NCBI GenBank assembly: GCA_020796225.1
Contig: CM036753.1
Span: forward strand, 82,803,941-82,867,940
Origin: Arion vulgaris
Taxonomy: Eukaryota > Mollusca > Gastropoda > Stylommatophora > Arionidae
DNA: 64,000 nucleotides
Reading direction: 5' to 3'
This document shows, piece by piece, positions 1 to 11,562 of the stretch. The position numbers were made by a program, and so were the translations under genes. The notes below the pieces were generated by a model. That model was not told the DNA's origin. It ran no database searches and saw only the letters and a program-made list of their open reading frames with translations. Within the stretch, counting starts at the first letter, position 1, and every line of letters begins with the position of its first letter.

Positions 1-689
1 GTAATTATGTTGAATGATGCAATGCAAATGACCCGATAGCTGTCTTGCGCCCTGTTTTAAAAACATTTAATTTATGTTAAATACTCGGCATCGTCTTTAG
101 CAAACAGTAACATAGACCATTGTGGTCATTAATCGTCTCTTTATTACATTGAAATAATCGTTGATGGCATCCTATCTTACAAACACGACGATGACAAAAA
201 CAGTGTCTGGCTGCGACGTATCGAAATACTTAAAAACAATAGTTTCTCTGCTCATCTTTATCATCGAATGTTTGTATTTTTGTACTGTCAACTGATTATG
301 CCCTTGATGAATAATTACGGAATCTTTGTTATGTCGTGATTATTTCACACCACTAGCAGATTAAACTGTTTAGTATCTTCATTTCTTATCGTTATCTTTC
401 TCATTTTGTCAATTATTGTTTCTTACTGTCACTATGCATACTAATTCTCATCTTTATATTACACACTCCGACGTCGACCGTCTCATCCTAACCAGTTTGA
501 TAAATTTCCTTAGCATAAATTCCTCCCTCGACACCACCTAGTTTCCCCCTTACAGTTGTTTAAAATATCTTCGATAATACCGATCGATATGTCCCTGTTA
601 CCAATATAATATAATAACTACACCCCCAGCGATAATTAATTACTTGTTTCAAGTTTTTCTTCTTTGACGCTAACAATGTGGCAGTTGGG
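1..689. other. AT-rich non-coding stretch
   Basis: I see no gene, repeat array or transposon signature here. The only open frames are short and lack support from motif or codon pattern. Confidence 0.5.
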
Positions 690-935
690 TTCTCTGTGAT
701 TAAGTGATTATGGCCTGTGCCTTGTGAGTCGAAGGTCATTGGTTCGAATCCGGACCACACCGTTCTGTTTACGAGTGCAGCTTTTCCAGAAACCCTAGAT
801 TGTTACTGGAGCTACGGAGTTCGTACTTTGTGCAATACTCTCGGCAGGTGGCGTGCCATTTCGAGAGGGACCGAGCCATATGGGGTAAAACCTGGTACAA
901 TGAAGTCAATCTTTCGGCTTTAAAACCATTTAATG
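690..935 (+). mobile_element. tRNA-derived SINE, family C (copy 1)
   Basis: The left part looks like a tRNA-type RNA polymerase III promoter: a perfect B box, GGTTCGAATCC, lies at 741-751 with an A-box-like stretch about 30 bases upstream. The body (about 775-925) contains blocks such as GGAGCTACGG, CAATACTCTCGGCAGG and CCGAGCCATATGG. The same blocks recur in order near 15.2-15.37 kb and, on the minus strand and partly, near 23.1-23.26 kb. Three dispersed copies with one tRNA-like head define a SINE family. It encodes no protein; movement would rely on a partner LINE, which I cannot identify. Confidence 0.75.
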
Positions 936-1743
936 TGGCAATTGAATTGTAAACACAAATGGAAAGATTAACATTACCATAACAAAAAACTTATACCAAA
1001 CTCATACCAAACAAACCAATACCAAGAAAGCTCATAAAATTATGAATGCGAAAGAGACAATATAAAAACAAACAATTTAAGGAAAGAATGTATGAAGTTT
1101 CAGCAGGTCACCAAGTGACTTGAAAAATACGTCAATTGTTGAAAAAAACATCAAAACAAGTCATTGATTTCAAACACCCGGGAAATATTTTGTTTATAAA
1201 TGATGACAGATCTGACGAAACACAATATGTTTGAATGCTAATGCATTGGTATATCAATGCATCAACTAACATCATTACTTATGATGACAGATCTGTCGAG
1301 AAACATTATGTTTGAATGCTAATGCATTGGTATATCAACTAACATCATTACTTATAAATGTAAAATAACCCGAGGCTTTGCAGACCTTACGGTATGAAGT
1401 CACTTCACATTTATAAACCGAGTGTCAGGAGTTAGGAGGGCCAATTTTTTCTCCAGGAGTGGCACGTCAAGTGTGAGATTGAATACACAACCCTTTTGTG
1501 TTCGAGTCGATCGGGGAACGTTTACGCATTAGGCTAATTCGTCTGCACAAAACCATTACTTACGTACGCGAATATCACAACGCAAACTTCTGAAGTCGGA
1601 GTAAGACTCACTTGAATGACAGAGACACTGGTCATAGGGAATGCAAGACTTCACGCAAAACCCATTCAGATGGGCTATATTAGGCTTCATGACTACAAAT
1701 GAATTCATAGTGGGAGAAGAAAAGAACAGAAATAATGAAATCA
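936..1743. other. Non-coding stretch with an 81-bp duplication and a tRNA-like SINE remnant
   Basis: About 1201-1358 holds two adjacent copies of an 81-bp unit starting TGATGACAGATCTG. About 1430-1555 contains GTTCGAGTCGATC followed by ACGCATTAGGCTAATTCG. That block resembles the inverted tRNA-like head seen near 30.3 and 36.05 kb, so it is probably a minus-strand SINE fragment. Confidence 0.45.
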
Positions 1744-2037
1744 GCGTGAAAGTTGATATAAATATATAAATAGTAGACCTATGCTGCGTGAAAGTTGATA
1801 TAAATATATAAATAGTAGGCATATGTTGCGTGAAAGTTGATATAAATATATAAATAGTAGACCAATGTTGCGGGAAAGTTGATATAAATATATAAATAAT
1901 AGTCCTATGTTGCGTGAAAGTTGATATAAATATATAAATAGTAGACCAATGTTGCGTGGAAGTTGATATAAATATATAAATAATTGGCCTATGTTGCGTG
2001 AAAGTTGATATAAATATATAAATAATAGACCTATGTT
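1744..2037. repeat. 42-bp minisatellite, about 7 copies
   Basis: Units begin GCGTGAAAGTTGATATAAAT and recur every 42 bases from 1744. Copies differ at a few bases near the unit end. A minus-strand open frame crosses part of it by chance because 42 is divisible by three. Confidence 0.85.
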
Positions 2038-2286
2038 AAACGTAGAAGAAGATTTTATAAATAACCTTTTCTAGTAATCCTAGCTACAAGGTCAGCCAGT
2101 GACACTGTCTAAGGTAACGAGAGGAAGAACATAGTGTGGAGATGAAGTGTTTGAGAAGAGCCATCAACGTTACCAGATTAGACAGAATGAAATGTATACA
2201 ATAGACATCAGATAAATTGTAGAAACAAAATCTGCGCATAAAATATGTAAAGCGACTGAAAATAGAATAGTCTTGTCATACTATGA

Positions 2287-2490
2287 AGGTTACAAAAAGC
2301 GATAGCAAAGTGGTTAGTGCACTTGCTGCATGGACGAGTGGCCCTAGGTTCGAAATACTTAGTTGAAGTGGGATTTTGTTGTTGGCGTCTTTCAAGTCGC
2401 AGCAACTTCATTGAGTAATAGAGACAACCGGTGTTATGATGATAACATCACCCATCGCGTGCCGTTGTTCAAAGAAATATACGGGACTAA
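2287..2490 (+). mobile_element. tRNA-derived SINE-like sequence
   Basis: The start reads like a tRNA: an A-box-like AGCAAAGTGGTTAGTGCAC, then GGTTCGAAATAC (B-box-like) about 35 bases later. The right part (2370-2490) has no recognisable match in the window, so the family and the right end are uncertain. It directly precedes the 45-bp array. Confidence 0.5.
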
Positions 2491-2511
2491 CATTGTATTC
2501 CACAACATACT

Positions 2512-4429
2512 ACTGGGTATGAAAACGAGCTCCTTACTTCCCTATGAGAACCCACTACTGGGTATGAAAGCAAGGTCCTTACTTCCCGATGAGAACCTAC
2601 TACAGGGTATGAAAACGAGGTCCTTACTTCCCTATGAGAACCTACTACAGGATATGAAAACGAGGTCCTTACTTCCCTATGAGAACCTACTACAGGATAT
2701 GAAACAGCTCCTTACTTCTCATGAGAACCTACTACAGGGTATGAAAACAGGCTCTTTACTTCCTGTGAGAACCTACTACAGGGTATGAAAACGAGGTCCT
2801 TACTTCCTTATGAGAACCTACTACAGGATATGAAAACGAGCTCCTTATTTCCCTATGAGAACCTACTACAGGGTATGAAAACGAGGTCCTTACTTCCCTA
2901 TGAGAACCTACTACACGGTATGAAAACGAGGGTCCTTACTTCTCATGAGAACCTACTACAGGGTATGAAAACGAGGTCCTTATTTCCCTATGAGAACCTA
3001 CTACAGGATATGAAAACGAGGTCCTTACTTCCCTATGAGAACCTACTACAGGATATGAAAACGAGGTCCTTACTTCCCTATAAGAACCTACTACAGGGTA
3101 TGAAAATGAGCTCCTTACTTCCCTATGAGAACCTACTACAGGGTATGAAAACGAGGTCCTTACTTCTCTATGAGAACCTACTACAGGGTATGAAAATGAT
3201 CTCCTTACTTCTCTATGAGAACCTACTACAGGGTATGAAAATGAGCTCCCTTTCTTCCCTATGAGAACCTACTACAGGGTATGAAAATGAGCTCCTTACT
3301 TCCTATGAGAACCTCTACAGGGTATGAAAACGGCTCCTTACTTCCTATGAGAACCTACTACAGGATATGAAACAGAGCTCCTTACTTCCCTATGAGAACC
3401 TACTACAGGGTATGAAAACAAGCTCCTTACTTCCCTATGAGAACCTACTACAGGGTATGAAAACGAGGTCCTTACTTCCCTATGAGAACCTACTACAGGG
3501 TATGAAAACGAGCTCCTTACTTCCCTATGAGAACCTACTACAGGGTAAGAAAACGAGCTCCTTACTTCTCTATGAGAACCTACTACAGGGTATAAAAACG
3601 AGCTCCTTACTTCCCTATGAGAACCTACTACAGGGTATGAAAACGAGGTCCTTACTTCCCTATGAGAACCTACTACAGGGTATGAAAACGAGCTCCTTAC
3701 TTCCCTATGAGAACCTACTACAGGGTATGAAAACGAGCTCCTTACTTCCCCATGAGAACCTACTACAGGATATGAAAACGAGCTCCTTACTTCCCTATGA
3801 GAACCTACTACAGGGTATAAAAACAGGCTCCTTACTTCCCTATGAGAACCTACAACAGGGTATGAAAACGAGGTCCTTACTTCCCTATGAGAACCTACTA
3901 CAGGGTATGAAAACGAGGTCCTTACTTCCCTATGAGAACCTACTACAGGGTATGAAAACAAGCTCCTTACTTCTCTATGAGAACCTACTACAGGGTATGA
4001 AAACGAGCTCCTTACTTCCCTATGAGAACCTACTACAGGATATGAAAACAAGCTCCTTACTTCCCTATGAGAACCTACTACAGGGTTTGAAAACGAGGTC
4101 CTTACTTCCCTATGAGAACCTACTACAGGGTATGAAAACGAGCTCCTTACCTCTCTATGAGAACCTACTACAGGGTATGAAAACAGGCTCCTTACTTCCT
4201 ATGAGAACCTACTACAGGGTATGAAACGAGCTCCTTACTTCTCATGAGAACCTACTCAGGGTATGAAACGAGGCTCCTTACTTGCCATGAGAACCTACTA
4301 CAGGGTATGAAAACGAGGTCCTTACTTCCTTATGAGAACCTACTACAGGATATGAAAACGAGCTCCTTACTTCCCTATGAGAACCTACTACAGGGTATGA
4401 AAACGAGCTCCTTACTTCTCTATGAGTGT
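2512..4429. repeat. 45-bp minisatellite, about 42 copies
   Basis: Unit core: TATGAAAACGAGCTCCTTAC followed by TTCCCTATGAGAACCTACTA and CAGGG. Period 45 is a multiple of three, so long frames stay open on both strands. The plus strand gives a 15-residue repeat around SSLLPYENLLQGMKT and the minus strand one around SYPVVGSHREVRSSF. Frames are broken wherever a unit is one base short (for example near 2700-2760, 3300-3360 and 4200-4270). There is no promoter, signal or unique flanking coding sequence. I treat it as DNA repeat, not a gene. Most variation is at two or three fixed sites per unit, which points to recent expansion and homogenisation. Confidence 0.9.
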
Positions 4430-4434
4430 TGAGT

Positions 4435-4640
4435 ATGTCCGTGTGTTGTCGGGGTTCGAAAGGGGAGCAAAGAATAGTAACACATGCGCATTGTAATAGG
4501 CGACTGAGGTAGGGACCTAGGGGAAAATACCTAGTAAATAAAAGCGTCACAGAAATGAGCTGGCCTATTTGTAGGCGCAGTACTAGCACAACGTACAATC
4601 GCTCTTAAGCTCAGATCGCATACAAATTACATAGAGTGGT
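4435..4640 (+). mobile_element. Dispersed repeat family G (copy 1)
   Basis: Blocks such as GGCGACTGAGGTAGGGACCT, GCACAACGTACAATCGCTCT and AGGCTCAGATC-type sequence recur near 36.83-37.08 kb (plus) and 23.82-24.01 kb (minus). Part also recurs near 17.34-17.45 kb, including the ATGTCGTAAGAGGCG motif. It could be a SINE body or the untranslated leader of a LINE. No protein is evident. Confidence 0.6.
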
Positions 4641-4659
4641 TAACAAGTGATTGATAAAC

Positions 4660-5115
4660 AATTTCGAAGAAAATTTTTTTTTGCCTAGTCAACTATTATT
4701 TGACGTCAAGAAGATAAGTATGAGAAGTAAGAGAAAGACCAAGATTCAGACAGATAGACAACGTCAAAGAAATATAAGACTTGAACATATCACATCTTGA
4801 GCAACACAAGTAACATAGAAGAAAGATAGTAATCTTTCTACCACTCATCACTGTATCATCGGATATACTAGATAAAGAAGAGAGAGATAACAATAGAAGC
4901 GTAATATCTATCTCATCACTATATCAGCAGATAGACAAGATAAGAAAGAGAGAGAGATAGATAGAGAGAGAGATAACAATGGAAACGCAATCTCTATCTC
5001 ATCACTGTATCATCGGATAGACTAGATAAGGAAGAGAGAGAGAGGGGAGAGAGTGAGAGATAACAATAGAAGCTTAATCTCTATCTCATCACTATATCAG
5101 CAGATAGACAAAATT

Positions 5116-5162
<47 letters not shown>

Positions 5163-5175
5163 TAACAATGGAAGC
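4660..5175. repeat. GA-rich microsatellite and imperfect duplication region
   Basis: Runs of GA/GATA (about 4945-4975, 5030-5060, 5115-5162) are embedded in an about 120-bp unit containing CAATCTCTATCTCATCACTG, repeated three times between 4850 and 5185. Confidence 0.75.
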
Positions 5176-5507
5176 GCAATCTCTATAGAAAATTATTGAT
5201 GTTTATTAAAATAAATTCGCTTCAAAACTTCTGGTAGTACTTTAAAGTTTAAAAAAATTAATGAATTTACCGAAACCAGAACTTAATATTGCAAGTTTAA
5301 CAACGGTGGGTGCTAACCAATTTAAAAATGCGGAACCTGTGAAGAAAAGTGTATTGTGAATGAATCTCCGATTCTATATTTAGACAAAATAGCAGCAGTG
5401 CTTGAAGTAATTAGTGTAACGGATCAGTTTGGGGGAATTGTCCACGCAATAATTTACATGAGATATTATTATAACAATATTTACTTTCGGTTCCCATGAT
5501 TGTTGGG
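5176..5507. other. Upstream region of gene A
   Basis: No coding sequence is supported. It directly precedes the TATA-like box of gene A and probably carries its promoter. No other control site can be named with confidence. Confidence 0.35.
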
Positions 5508-5515
5508 TATATATA
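5508..5515 (+). promoter_or_regulatory. TATA-like box of gene A
   Basis: TATATATA lies 168 bases before the proposed start codon of gene A. Gene B has TATATAAA 181 bases before its start, in a related context (a shared ATCAAGAT-type block lies between box and start in both). Box position is known only by comparison; the transcription start was not determined. Confidence 0.45.
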
Positions 5516-5675
5516 CAATGACCATTTGCTGATATTCAGTAAGACTTTCAACGCGAACGATCAAGATATTCCTTATCTCAAGTCAAGTACTGAATATCAA
5601 CTCACATTCGTGCTTGTTACAAGTTACACACATTGTGAACAATATTGTATCAAGGAAGTTTTATTTCAAAATAAT

Positions 5676-5682
5676 ATGGAAC
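5676..5682 (+). CDS. Gene A exon 1 (start codon exon)
   Basis: ATG GAA C is followed at once by a consensus donor GTAAGTAG. The phase (one base into a codon) exactly fits the start of exon 2 at 8675, giving M-E-Q-ITLFVLL. Gene B has the same architecture (ATG AAC A before GTAAGT). The frame is also open upstream to 5496, so translation could begin earlier, but the hydrophobic signal in exon 2 favours this ATG. It is a short exon, identified by comparison of the two genes. Confidence 0.55.
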
Positions 5683-8674
5683 GTAAGTAGTGATTGATAT
5701 TATTTTATTTATGTACGCTATTGTAATATCACCGTGCAGAAAGCAATGGCACAATACTGAACGTATAAGTGGTGCCTAGAAAATCGACGACTAGTTTACT
5801 GTGTTGATGGCTAAGTCCTGTAAAGAATATGCACGATTTTCATTTTCCATTGCAATATCACATACTCTGCGTGATCATGGAGCCTCATTAAGTCTACTAG
5901 TGATAAGAATACAAAATAAGGTTGTTTTATAAAGTAGAAAACTATACAAAGTTAATGTTTTTATCAAACTATCTTTTATCAAGTAAAAGATGCAAAATAA
6001 AAAATAAAATCGATGCTATATGATAATACAATTCCAATCCGGGACACAGAAAATTAATATGGATATATCTTTCTCTACTAGTTCTACCAGTCAATATGAT
6101 TCACTTCATTCAAATGTATAAATTACTTTAATCCAGATGTATAGATTATTTAGTAAAAATGTATAGATTATTTAGTCCAAATGTATAAATTACTTTAGTC
6201 CGGATGTATAAATTACTTTAGTCCAAATGTATAAATTACGTTAGTCCAGATTATTTAGTCCAGATCTCTAATTACTTTAGTCCAAATCTATAGATTATGT
6301 AGTCCAGATGTATAGATTATTTAGTCCAGATATATAAATTACTTTAGTCCAGATATATAAATTACTTTAGTCAGATATATAAATTACTTTGTCCAGATAT
6401 ATAAATTACTTTAGTCCAGATATATAAATTACTTTAGTCAGATATATAAATTAATTTAGTCCAGATATATAAATTACTTTAGTCCAGATATATAAATTAC
6501 TTTAGTCCAGATGTATAAATTACTTTAGTCCAGATATATAAATTACTTTAGTCCAGATATATAAATTAATTTAGTCCAGATATATAAATTAATTTAGTCC
6601 AGATATATAAATTACTTTAGTGCAGATATAAATTACTTTAGTCCAGATATATAAATTACTTTAGTCCAGATATATAAATTACTTTAGTCAGATATATAAA
6701 TTACTTTAGTCAGATGTATAAATTACTTTAGTCAGTTGTATTATTGAGCATGAAAATTAATATCCGACTCAATTCATTTGTTTAAATGTATTTCTCCATT
6801 TGATACGTTGCTATCGGATGTGTGACATATTTCAAATACAATACAACCAATCTAAGCTCATTGGTTTAGATAACAAACAGATCATCAAGAGGATTAAAAG
6901 TCGTTCTACCACAAATAATGTTAGTAAATAAACAAAAAAATATCCCTTCCCCAGTTGTGTCTCTTTTCTTTGTTTAACATATGACACACTTCGCCGTAGC
7001 TACTCGATTTTGTCTAGCTTCTATCTAACTAATATCTCAAATATTTATTCAGCATTTTATTTATGAATAAAATGGTTGTGTCCCATACTGGACCATAGAG
7101 GTAGAAGAAATGAAAATGTGATAAGACAAAAGGTTAAAGGTCATGTGAAGGTAGATCAAAATGACAACTTTAGCAAATCTTGAATTCTTGCTCAACTTGA
7201 ACCCCTAATATATTCAGATCATAGAAACACTTTACACGTTCTATGTCAACTTGAAATCTGCTCATTGAGAAACCGGAACTCACAGTGTCGTACCGACAAA
7301 AGATCAGTGATCTTGAAACCCTCATTCCAGCTATCACAATGTAAGTGTCTTCTAATAAAGATCCTTGATATTAATAGACTTGGACAAAAACTTCCGAACC
7401 AACCCTTTGAAATTTGATACTAAAAATGGAATATAACGAGAATATAAAAAGCTCGCAGTTCGATCACAATTATTACAACTAAAGAAATTGTGTTCTGCAA
7501 CCATTAGAACAACAATATTTATGTTTGTAAACGTTGCATAGAAGTTACAACTTACATAATGTCATTGCAAAACTCAGGTATGACACTTAGATATATCTCA
7601 CTAGACTACAACATTTCACATATAACTTTATATCAACTCTGTGATACATGTACTTTAAAAAAAAAAAAAAAAATTCAGTCAAAATTATGGAACCTAAATA
7701 ATGTGACAGAATGTATTCCAATATTACTAGGGCTAAATAAGTAAATAATAAATTTGTAATTCTTGTTTTAACTATAAACATCAACCAAGTCATGTTTATT
7801 ACAATATAAATTAATTGTATGTAAGAGAGATTATCAGAATTAACAAACAAATGTTCGTGTCCAGTATCAATACTTTCAAGATATTCTTAATGTAAAATAT
7901 TGAATAACAGTAACGTGAAAGGTATTAGATAGCAACTAAATATAATGATATAGTAACAATTACAGGTAGTAATGAGAGTTTTGTTTTTTAGTTGAGCGTT
8001 GCCTGTTTCGGCAAATCAAGGACTACTTTCATAGGAACAAATGTAACACGCAAAGAGGACTACTACTTTCTTACAAACAAATGTAATATGCAAAGAGGAC
8101 CACTACTTTCTTACAAACAAATGTAACATGCAAAGAAACTGTAAACTAAAACTGATTGTTAGATATTGAAATAACCATCACATATAGTAAATACGTTAGA
8201 TTTAGAAGCGATTGTGAATGTCAATTGAACAACGAAACGGTTTGAATATGTTGCACAAAGTAACGAGTAGCTACAATAACCTGAAACTAGATGAATTGCA
8301 CACTGCAACTTATTCTTTCTTCCATCAAACAGTTATTTCTTGAGGGTTTCCCGAGTCTTGGCAATATTTTTGTTCTTATTTTTTAATGAAATCAAAGTGT
8401 CTTTAAGCATATGCAAAATCTTTTTTGGCTATATCGGGATACTAGGTCAACAAAATAAGAATGAACTTCTTATGGAGAATCCGACTATTTAGTATGTGCT
8501 CGTCTTTTTCGCTACTAAACTGTTTCCACTTCTTGGAAATTGTGTTCAACATTCCACAACACGAAAACAGTTTTAGTTTTGAAACCAGCAGACGATACAA
8601 AAATATACATGACCCATTGTTTCAGTTGAATGACCTAAATAAAATTATAATTATAGTTTTATCTTTTATTTCAG
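5683..8674 (+). other. Gene A intron 1
   Basis: It runs from GTAAGT to TTTATTTCAG, 2,992 bases. It contains the 23-bp array at 6.1-6.7 kb, a three-copy 40-odd-bp repeat (about 8020-8140, ACTACTTTCTTACAAACAAA) and otherwise AT-rich sequence with no credible ORF. Confidence 0.55.
6108..6740. repeat. 23-bp AT-rich minisatellite, about 27 copies
   Basis: Unit: TATATAAATTACTTTAGTCC plus AGA, with variant copies (TGTATAGATTATTTAGTCC) at the left edge and near-identical copies in the middle. Some units lack one to three bases. Confidence 0.85.
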
Positions 8675-8878
8675 AAATCACCCTATTCGTTTTGCTGCTG
8701 TCTGTAGTAACAGTAGCGCTAGAGCGTAATCAGGTCACCAACCATTGACAATCCATGTCAGAGTGACCCGACAAGTACGGCAACACCACAGTATCTTCCA
8801 TTGAGAGACCAGATTCAGATGACAATAACAGAAGCTAACGCCGCAGACAACACGTGTCTGCTATTCAAAGACGCATTG
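8675..8878 (+). pseudogene. Gene A exon 2 (signal peptide and N-terminal helix), one-base frameshift
   Basis: The exon follows a strong acceptor (TTTATTTCAG) and ends at GTATGTAT. Its first part encodes a hydrophobic signal-peptide core (ITLFVLLLSVVTVAL). Its second part encodes TIDNPCQSDPTSTATPQYLP then a predicted helix LRDQIQMTITEANAAD. The second part is nearly identical to gene B exon 2. The two parts are in different frames: gene A carries one extra base around 8716-8726 relative to gene B, and the downstream frame meets a TAG there. Length is 204 bases against 209 in gene B, which is in frame. Either gene A is a recent pseudogene or this is a sequencing indel; the good conservation of exons 4 and 5 leaves both open. 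Confidence 0.7.
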
Positions 8879-9000
8879 GTATGTATGAAACTGCTACTAC
8901 TAATATATTACAATAAAACTACACACCGCAGAGAAGCACCAACACGAAGTTAGATAGTTTGACCAAGTACAACATAAACTTTTCCATACGAAGTTCTTCT

Positions 9001-9042
9001 TTTCTTCGTTCGTTCTTTCTTTCTTTCTTTCTTTCTTTTCTC
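9001..9042. repeat. CTTT/CTTC microsatellite
   Basis: Pyrimidine run with about eight TTTC repeats inside gene A intron 2. Confidence 0.85.
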
Positions 9043-9256
9043 TAATCCTGTTTTGTTTCACAGTGTCAGGATAACAAGAGATTCATAGAACGGAATTTTG
9101 TCTGTGTTTCATAAACAGTGCTTTTCCTAGCCTCCAGTTCACGTGTGTATACACACACGTGTATTATGTAGAAAAAAGCAACACGTTTATTAATAGTTAT
9201 GTATACGTAATTGTTATGCTCGCTCTCAGAATAATATGTCTCCCATTACTTCACAG

Positions 9257-9362
9257 AGAACAGTACTTACTCCCATTGAGACCACACTGCTAGACTCTCC
9301 TTTGCAAAACATTGCCAGGACTACCTCTGGGCCTAAACGAACCAGCCTTAACTGCAGCAAAT
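9257..9362 (+). pseudogene. Gene A exon 3, one-base frameshift
   Basis: It lies between TTCACAG and GTAAGTAT, matching gene B exon 3. Encoded pieces are RTVLTPIETTLLDSPLQN and, after a shift of one base, PGLPLGLNEPALTAAN. The length is 106 bases instead of 105, with the extra base in the ATTG at about 9311-9314 where gene B has GTA. This is the second +1 shift in gene A. The exon corresponds to a linker with the PGLPL motif between the first and second predicted helices. Confidence 0.7.
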
Positions 9363-9544
9363 GTAAGTATGACTGATATAACATATTACAATGCTTGCAG
9401 TTTTCTAACTAACAAAATTAATGTTATGTTTTTTTTTTAAATACTTGTAGTTGTTTTGCTAGTACTGCTCGTTTTAATTGTATTGAAGTTGCTGTAACAT
9501 TATTTCAAATATATTCTAACATCTTTATGCATCGTCGTTGAGTA

Positions 9545-11265
9545 GTTTTGTTTCTTATCTGTTTCCAGTAACACAATCTAGTCTGTTTCTTATCTGTTTC
9601 CAGTAACATAATCTAGTCTGTTTCTTATCTGCTTCCAGTAACATAATCTAGTCTGTTTCTTATCTGTTTCCAGTAAACTAATCTAGTCTGTTTTCTTATC
9701 TGCTTCCAGTAACATAATCTAGTCTGTTTCTTATCTGTTTCTAGTAACACAATCTAGTCTGTTTCTTATCTGTTTCTAGTAACACAATCTGGTATGTTTT
9801 TTATCTGTTTCTAGTAATACAATCTAGTCTGTTTCTTATCTGTTTCCAGTAACACAATCTAGTCTGTTTCTTATCTGTTTCTAGTAACACAATCTGGTAT
9901 GTTTTTTATCTGTTTCTAGTAATACAATCTAGTCTGTTTCTTATCTGTTTCCAGTAACACAATCTAGTCTGTTTCATATCTGTTTCTAGTAACACAATCT
10001 AGTCTGTTTCTTATCTGCTTCCAGTAACACAATCTAGTCTGTTTCTTATCTGTTTCCAGTAACACAATCTAGTCTGTTTCTTATCTGCTTCTAGTAACAC
10101 AATCTAGTCTGTTTCTTATCTGCTTCTAGTAACACAATCTAGTCTGTTTCTTATCTGCTTCTAGTAACACAATCTAGTATGTTTTTTTATCTGCTTCTAG
10201 TAACACAATTTAGTCTGTTTCTGCTTCCAGTAACACAATCTAGTATGTTTCTTATCTGCTTCTAGTAACACAATCTAGTATGTTTCTTAGCTGTTTTTAG
10301 TAACACAATCTAGTCTGTTTCTTATCTGTTTCTAGTAACACAATCTAGTCTGTTTCTTATCTGCTTCTAGTAACACAATCTAGTCTGTTTCTTATCTGTT
10401 TCTAGTAACACAATCTAGTCTGTTTCTTATCTGTTTCTAGTAACACAATCTAGTCTGTTTCTTATCTGTTTTTAGTAACACAATCTAGTCTGTTTCTTAT
10501 CTGTTTCTATAACACAATCCAGTCTGTTTCATATCTGTTTCTAGTAACACAATCTGGTCTGTTTCTTATCTGCTTCCAGTAATACAATCTAGTCTGTGTC
10601 TTATCTGCTTCAGAACACAATCTAGTCTGTGTCTTATCTTCCAGTAACACAATCTAGTCTGTTTCTTATCTGCTTCTAGTAACACAATCTAGTCTGTTTC
10701 TTATCTGTTTCTAGTAACACAATCTAGTCTGTTTCTTATCTGCTTCCAGTAACACAATTTAGTCTGTTTCTTAGCTGTTTTTAGTAACACAATCTAGTCT
10801 GTTTCTTATCTGTTTCTAGTAACACAATCTAGTATGTTTTTTTATCTGCTTCTAGTAACACAATCTAGTCTGTTTCTTATCTGCTTCCAGTAACACAGTC
10901 TAGTCTGTTTCTTATCTGTTTCTAGTAACACAATCTAGTCTGTTTCTGCTTCCAGTAACACAATCTAGTATGTTTCTTATCTGCTTCTAGTAACACAATC
11001 TAGTCTGTTACTTATCTGTTTCTAGTAACACAATCTGGTCTGTTTTTATCTGCTTCAGTAACACAATCTAGTCTGTTTCTTATCTTCCAGTAACACAATC
11101 TAGTCTGTTTCTTATCTGCTTCCAGTAACACAATCTAGTCTGTTTCTTATCTTCCAGTAACACAATCTAATCTGTTTCTTATCTGTTTCTAGTAACACAA
11201 TCTAGTCTGTTTCTTATCTGCTTCTAGTAACACAATTTCGTCTATTTCTAATATGTTTGCAGTAA
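9545..11265. repeat. 35-bp minisatellite built of splice-acceptor-like units, about 48 copies
   Basis: Unit: TCTAGTCTGTTTCTTATCTG then TTTCTAGTAACACAA. Each unit contains a pyrimidine tract ending in TAG or CAG, as at a 3' splice site. Variants are TTTCCAG, CTTCCAG and CTTCTAG. Shorter units missing about 8-10 bases occur at about 10215, 10630 and 10940. Confidence 0.9.
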
Positions 11266-11285
11266 CATAATTTGGTTTTATCATG

Positions 11286-11450
11286 TTTTGATTAACTCTA
11301 CTAATCAAGTTTTAACTCTACTAATCAAGTTTTAACTCTACTAATCAAGTTTCAACTCTACTAATCAAGTTTTAACTCTACTAATCAAGTTTTAACTCTA
11401 CTAATCAAGTTTTAACTCTACTAACCAAGTTTTAACTCTACTAACCAAGC
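11286..11450. repeat. 20-bp repeat with branch-point-like motif, 8 copies
   Basis: Unit: TTTTAACTCTACTAATCAAG. The last two copies read TACTAAC (11419-11425, 11439-11445), the ideal branch-point sequence. The array ends about 110 bases before the exon 4 acceptor. Confidence 0.9.
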
Positions 11451-11562
11451 ATACATAAACCAACAACTTTGAGGCTTATGTTGATCTCTCAGTGTTCTGC
11501 TACTTGAATGTTGTTGTACTAATAAACTAATCTGATTGTATTTCATCTCTTTCCTATCTTAG

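Larger units (their letters stand above)
9363..11562 (+). other. Gene A intron 3, mostly tandem arrays
   Basis: It is a 2.2-kb intron from GTAAGT to TATCTTAG. About 1.9 kb of it consists of the 35-bp and 20-bp arrays described separately. The matching gene B intron (47705-49253) lacks both arrays. Confidence 0.7.

Noticed and set aside
741..751. A functional tRNA gene at the B box
   Set aside because: No cloverleaf with matching acceptor stem and anticodon arm can be drawn; the sequence continues into a dispersed SINE body.
2363..4224. Repeat-protein ORFs (141, 159 and 285 codons) on the plus strand
   Set aside because: They are entirely inside the 45-bp array, are broken wherever a unit loses a base, and have an equally long ORF on the other strand.
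8461..8748. A stand-alone 95-codon membrane protein
   Set aside because: The frame crosses the exon 2 acceptor of gene A; only its last part (signal peptide) is coding and the front is intron.
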